In this document: piece by piece, positions 15,402 to 17,062 of the stretch
Layout of the letters: each line of letters begins with the position of its first letter
How positions within the stretch are numbered: the stretch's first letter is position 1
From: Usnea hakonensis
Taxonomy: Eukaryota > Ascomycota > Lecanoromycetes > Lecanorales > Parmeliaceae
NCBI GenBank assembly: GCA_013423325.1
Contig: BLJB01000560.1
Location: 1-17,062, forward strand
Reading direction: 5' to 3'
DNA length: 17,062 nucleotides
Translations under genes and position numbers: made by a program
Notes under the pieces: generated by a model
Database searches by the model: none
Told to the model about the DNA's origin: nothing
The model's input: the letters and a program-made list of their open reading frames with translations, nothing else

Positions 15402-16913
15402 ATAGTATTACCTCCTCCTATTAATAAATAAATAGATTTAGAACTTATCTATAAAATTAAAGAAAAGTTCTAGAATTACATATAATAAAAATAGATTTTA
15501 TAGAATTAGCTAGAAACTTTTAACTCTAATTAATAATAGATTTCTAACTTAAAATAATCTATTATAGAGACTTATCTAGATCTATCTCTATTATCGTTAA
15601 CCGCTCTATTACTAAATATCTTTAATTAAATAAGGAAGCGGAATAAAGGAAAAAATAATATTAATATTACTATAAATACTTTTAATAATACTAGTAAATA
15701 TCTAAATATATCTAATCTAGCGAAGCGTATAGTAGATTATAGGCGTAAAATATTCTCTATATTCTATAAAGATAATAAGAGAGATACTATAGTTATTAAT
15801 ATAATTATAGATCTTAAATATATTTATAATATAAATCTCTATAATATTCTAAACGCTTTATAAATTTTATATAATAACTTATAAGACTATTTTAATATTT
15901 TATATAAATTTAAGGAGCTAAAAAAATATACTATCTTAATTAAAAATAAATACTAGCTATTTTAATAAATAAATATCTATTTATTAAAAAATAGTATAAC
16001 CCTTTAATAGAAGATTAAGAATAACTTTATTAATAAAGCCTATTAATCGTTCTAAAGTAGAATTAGAGAATTTAAAAAAGAAATTTATACCCTTAATTTA
16101 TATTTTATTATTTAAATTAGAGTATAGTCCGCTATCCCTTTTAATAAAGATAGAGGCTAATCTACTACTTTTTCTAATTTAAATAGAAATTAAGCTATTA
16201 CTCTATTTAATTAAACTCGTCTATTTCTAAAGCTCTTAAATTCTTTCTAATTAACTAATAGTAACTCTCTAACTTAGATCGAGTAGTACTATTTAATCTA
16301 GTTTAAACTATATTAAAATACTAATTATTTCCGAGATATAATTATTTAGATAGATTATATATTAAGCCGCCTAGGCGGGAAAGCCTAGAAGCTAGTTAAG
16401 TTATATATTAAGTTTAATTCTACTAACCCTTTTAATAGTATTATCGAAGTCTATAAAAAACTTTAAAGTATATTTAATAACTCTAATTATCTTAAAAATC
16501 TTTATTAAACTTATATTATTATAACTATAGAAAACGATTTATTTTATAAATTCTTTATTAAATTTTACTCCTTAAATAAGAATCTTAAATATATAAAATA
16601 TAAAATTCTATAGAATATTAAAGAGAGGATATTTAAGCGCTTTTAGTTATAACTATCTAGATCTTATATTAATGAAAAGTTTTTTATCGCTATAAAGGAC
16701 TACCTTATTCGAATTAATAATATATATTATACTAAATAAACGACCTCTAATATTAAGGATCTAAAGTAGAATAGGCCTTATAAAATAATCTATAAATAGT
16801 ATAGTTTCGCTACTATCTATATATTTAAAAAAGGATCGAGTAAAGTTATTTTATTATAGAATTTATCTAAATTATGATAAATTGAAAAAGATGAAGTACA
16901 ACAACCAACATGA
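15402..16913 (+). pseudogene. RIP-destroyed gag-like gene of an LTR retrotransposon
   Basis: One frame can be followed for about 500 codons without a frameshift. Its interruptions are almost all TAA or TAG at places where CAA, CAG (Gln) or TGG (Trp) would fit, the expected products of RIP. The probable start is an ATA (from ATG) at 15402. The N-terminal part reads as a coiled coil (IDLELIYKIKEKF). The C-terminal part (about 16340-16760) has GKA.KLVKLYIKFNS, NPFNSIIEVYKKL and FIKFYSL-type segments that recall fungal gag proteins. The frame ends at TGA 16911, just after composition becomes normal. No zinc knuckle is seen. It carries dozens of stops, so it is dead. A chance frame is possible because stops are common in all frames here; the gag-like order of segments is what persuades me. 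Confidence 0.55.
16367..16378. repeat. 12-bp GC palindrome
   Basis: A perfect ccgcctaggcgg in otherwise AT-rich DNA, inside the gag-like frame. It has no CpA or TpG, so RIP could not have altered it. It is probably a remnant of the original coding composition, not a functional site. Confidence 0.5.
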
Positions 16914-17062
16914 AGAGACGCCATTCACGATAGGTGGGGAACTAGGGAAGGAAGAGACACTACTAGATATAGACGTAGAGGGAGATACTCCTTCGGAGAA
17001 AGAGAGGCATAACGACGCGGAAATAGAATAGGACGCGACTACCGCGCCTATAGTACTAATAA
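16891..17062 (+). CDS. Partial reading frame overlapping the gag end (possible downstream transposon frame)
   Basis: From ATG 16891 an acidic, coding-looking frame (MKYNNQHEETPFTIGGELGK, then LLDIDVEGDTPSEKE) runs 46 codons to TAG at 17029-17031, and the same frame is open from there to the window end. It overlaps the gag-like frame, which stops at 16911, in another phase, as in gag-pol arrangements. Base composition is normal. No protease or polymerase motif is visible in the short piece, and the TAG could be a real end or a single RIP change from CAG. The next kilobase would settle it. Confidence 0.25.

Overview
The window looks like a filamentous ascomycete (Pezizomycotina) chromosome. A gene island of about 7 kb with ordinary base composition (about 4290-11328) sits between two very AT-rich blocks (1-4105 and about 11411-16880). 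In those blocks CpA/TpG is scarce, TpA is abundant, and no ATG-started reading frame of 60 codons survives in 1-4892 or 11205-17062. This is the usual signature of repeat-induced point mutation (RIP) acting on transposon-derived DNA. Introns of 53-66 bp with fungal-type splice signals, and the protein families present, fit this. I cannot name a genus.

The island holds three recognisable, apparently intact genes. (1) 5087-6937 (+) encodes a RING-IBR-RING (RBR) ubiquitin ligase of the RNF216/TRIAD3 type, with an N-terminal CUE-like segment and an unusual hydrophobic segment inside the IBR domain. (2) 7301-8908 (-) encodes an Ecm11-domain protein, related to the meiotic synaptonemal-complex factor of yeast, with a long Glu tract. 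(3) 9737-10798 (+) encodes a Yip4/YIPF6-type Golgi membrane protein in four exons; the splices restore a 294-residue frame. Genes 1 and 2 converge and genes 2 and 3 diverge. They are unrelated housekeeping or meiotic genes, not an operon or cluster, and I see no evidence that they work together.

The island is bracketed by two same-orientation copies of a 182-184 bp LTR-like repeat with TGTTA...TAACA ends (4106-4289 and 11329-11510). RIP fades out inside these copies. A third, inverted copy (3094-3391) is interrupted by a short element flanked by a 13-bp direct repeat. That direct repeat already carries RIP mutations while the element inside does not, so the insertion is younger than the RIP of its target. 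Two more copies of the short element lie at 1-69 and 2115-2240. A 2-base N gap falls inside the youngest copy.

The right flank carries a RIP-destroyed gag-like frame of an LTR retrotransposon (about 15402-16913), preceded by a 44-bp tandem repeat array (14986-15150). Composition returns abruptly to normal near 16880, where a second frame overlaps the gag end. tRNA-like or Pol III-like remnants occur near both island edges. I find no CRISPR array, no complete autonomous transposon and no novel multi-gene system. The most interesting items are the membrane-segment RBR ligase, the datable post-RIP insertion, and the repeat-bounded gene island.
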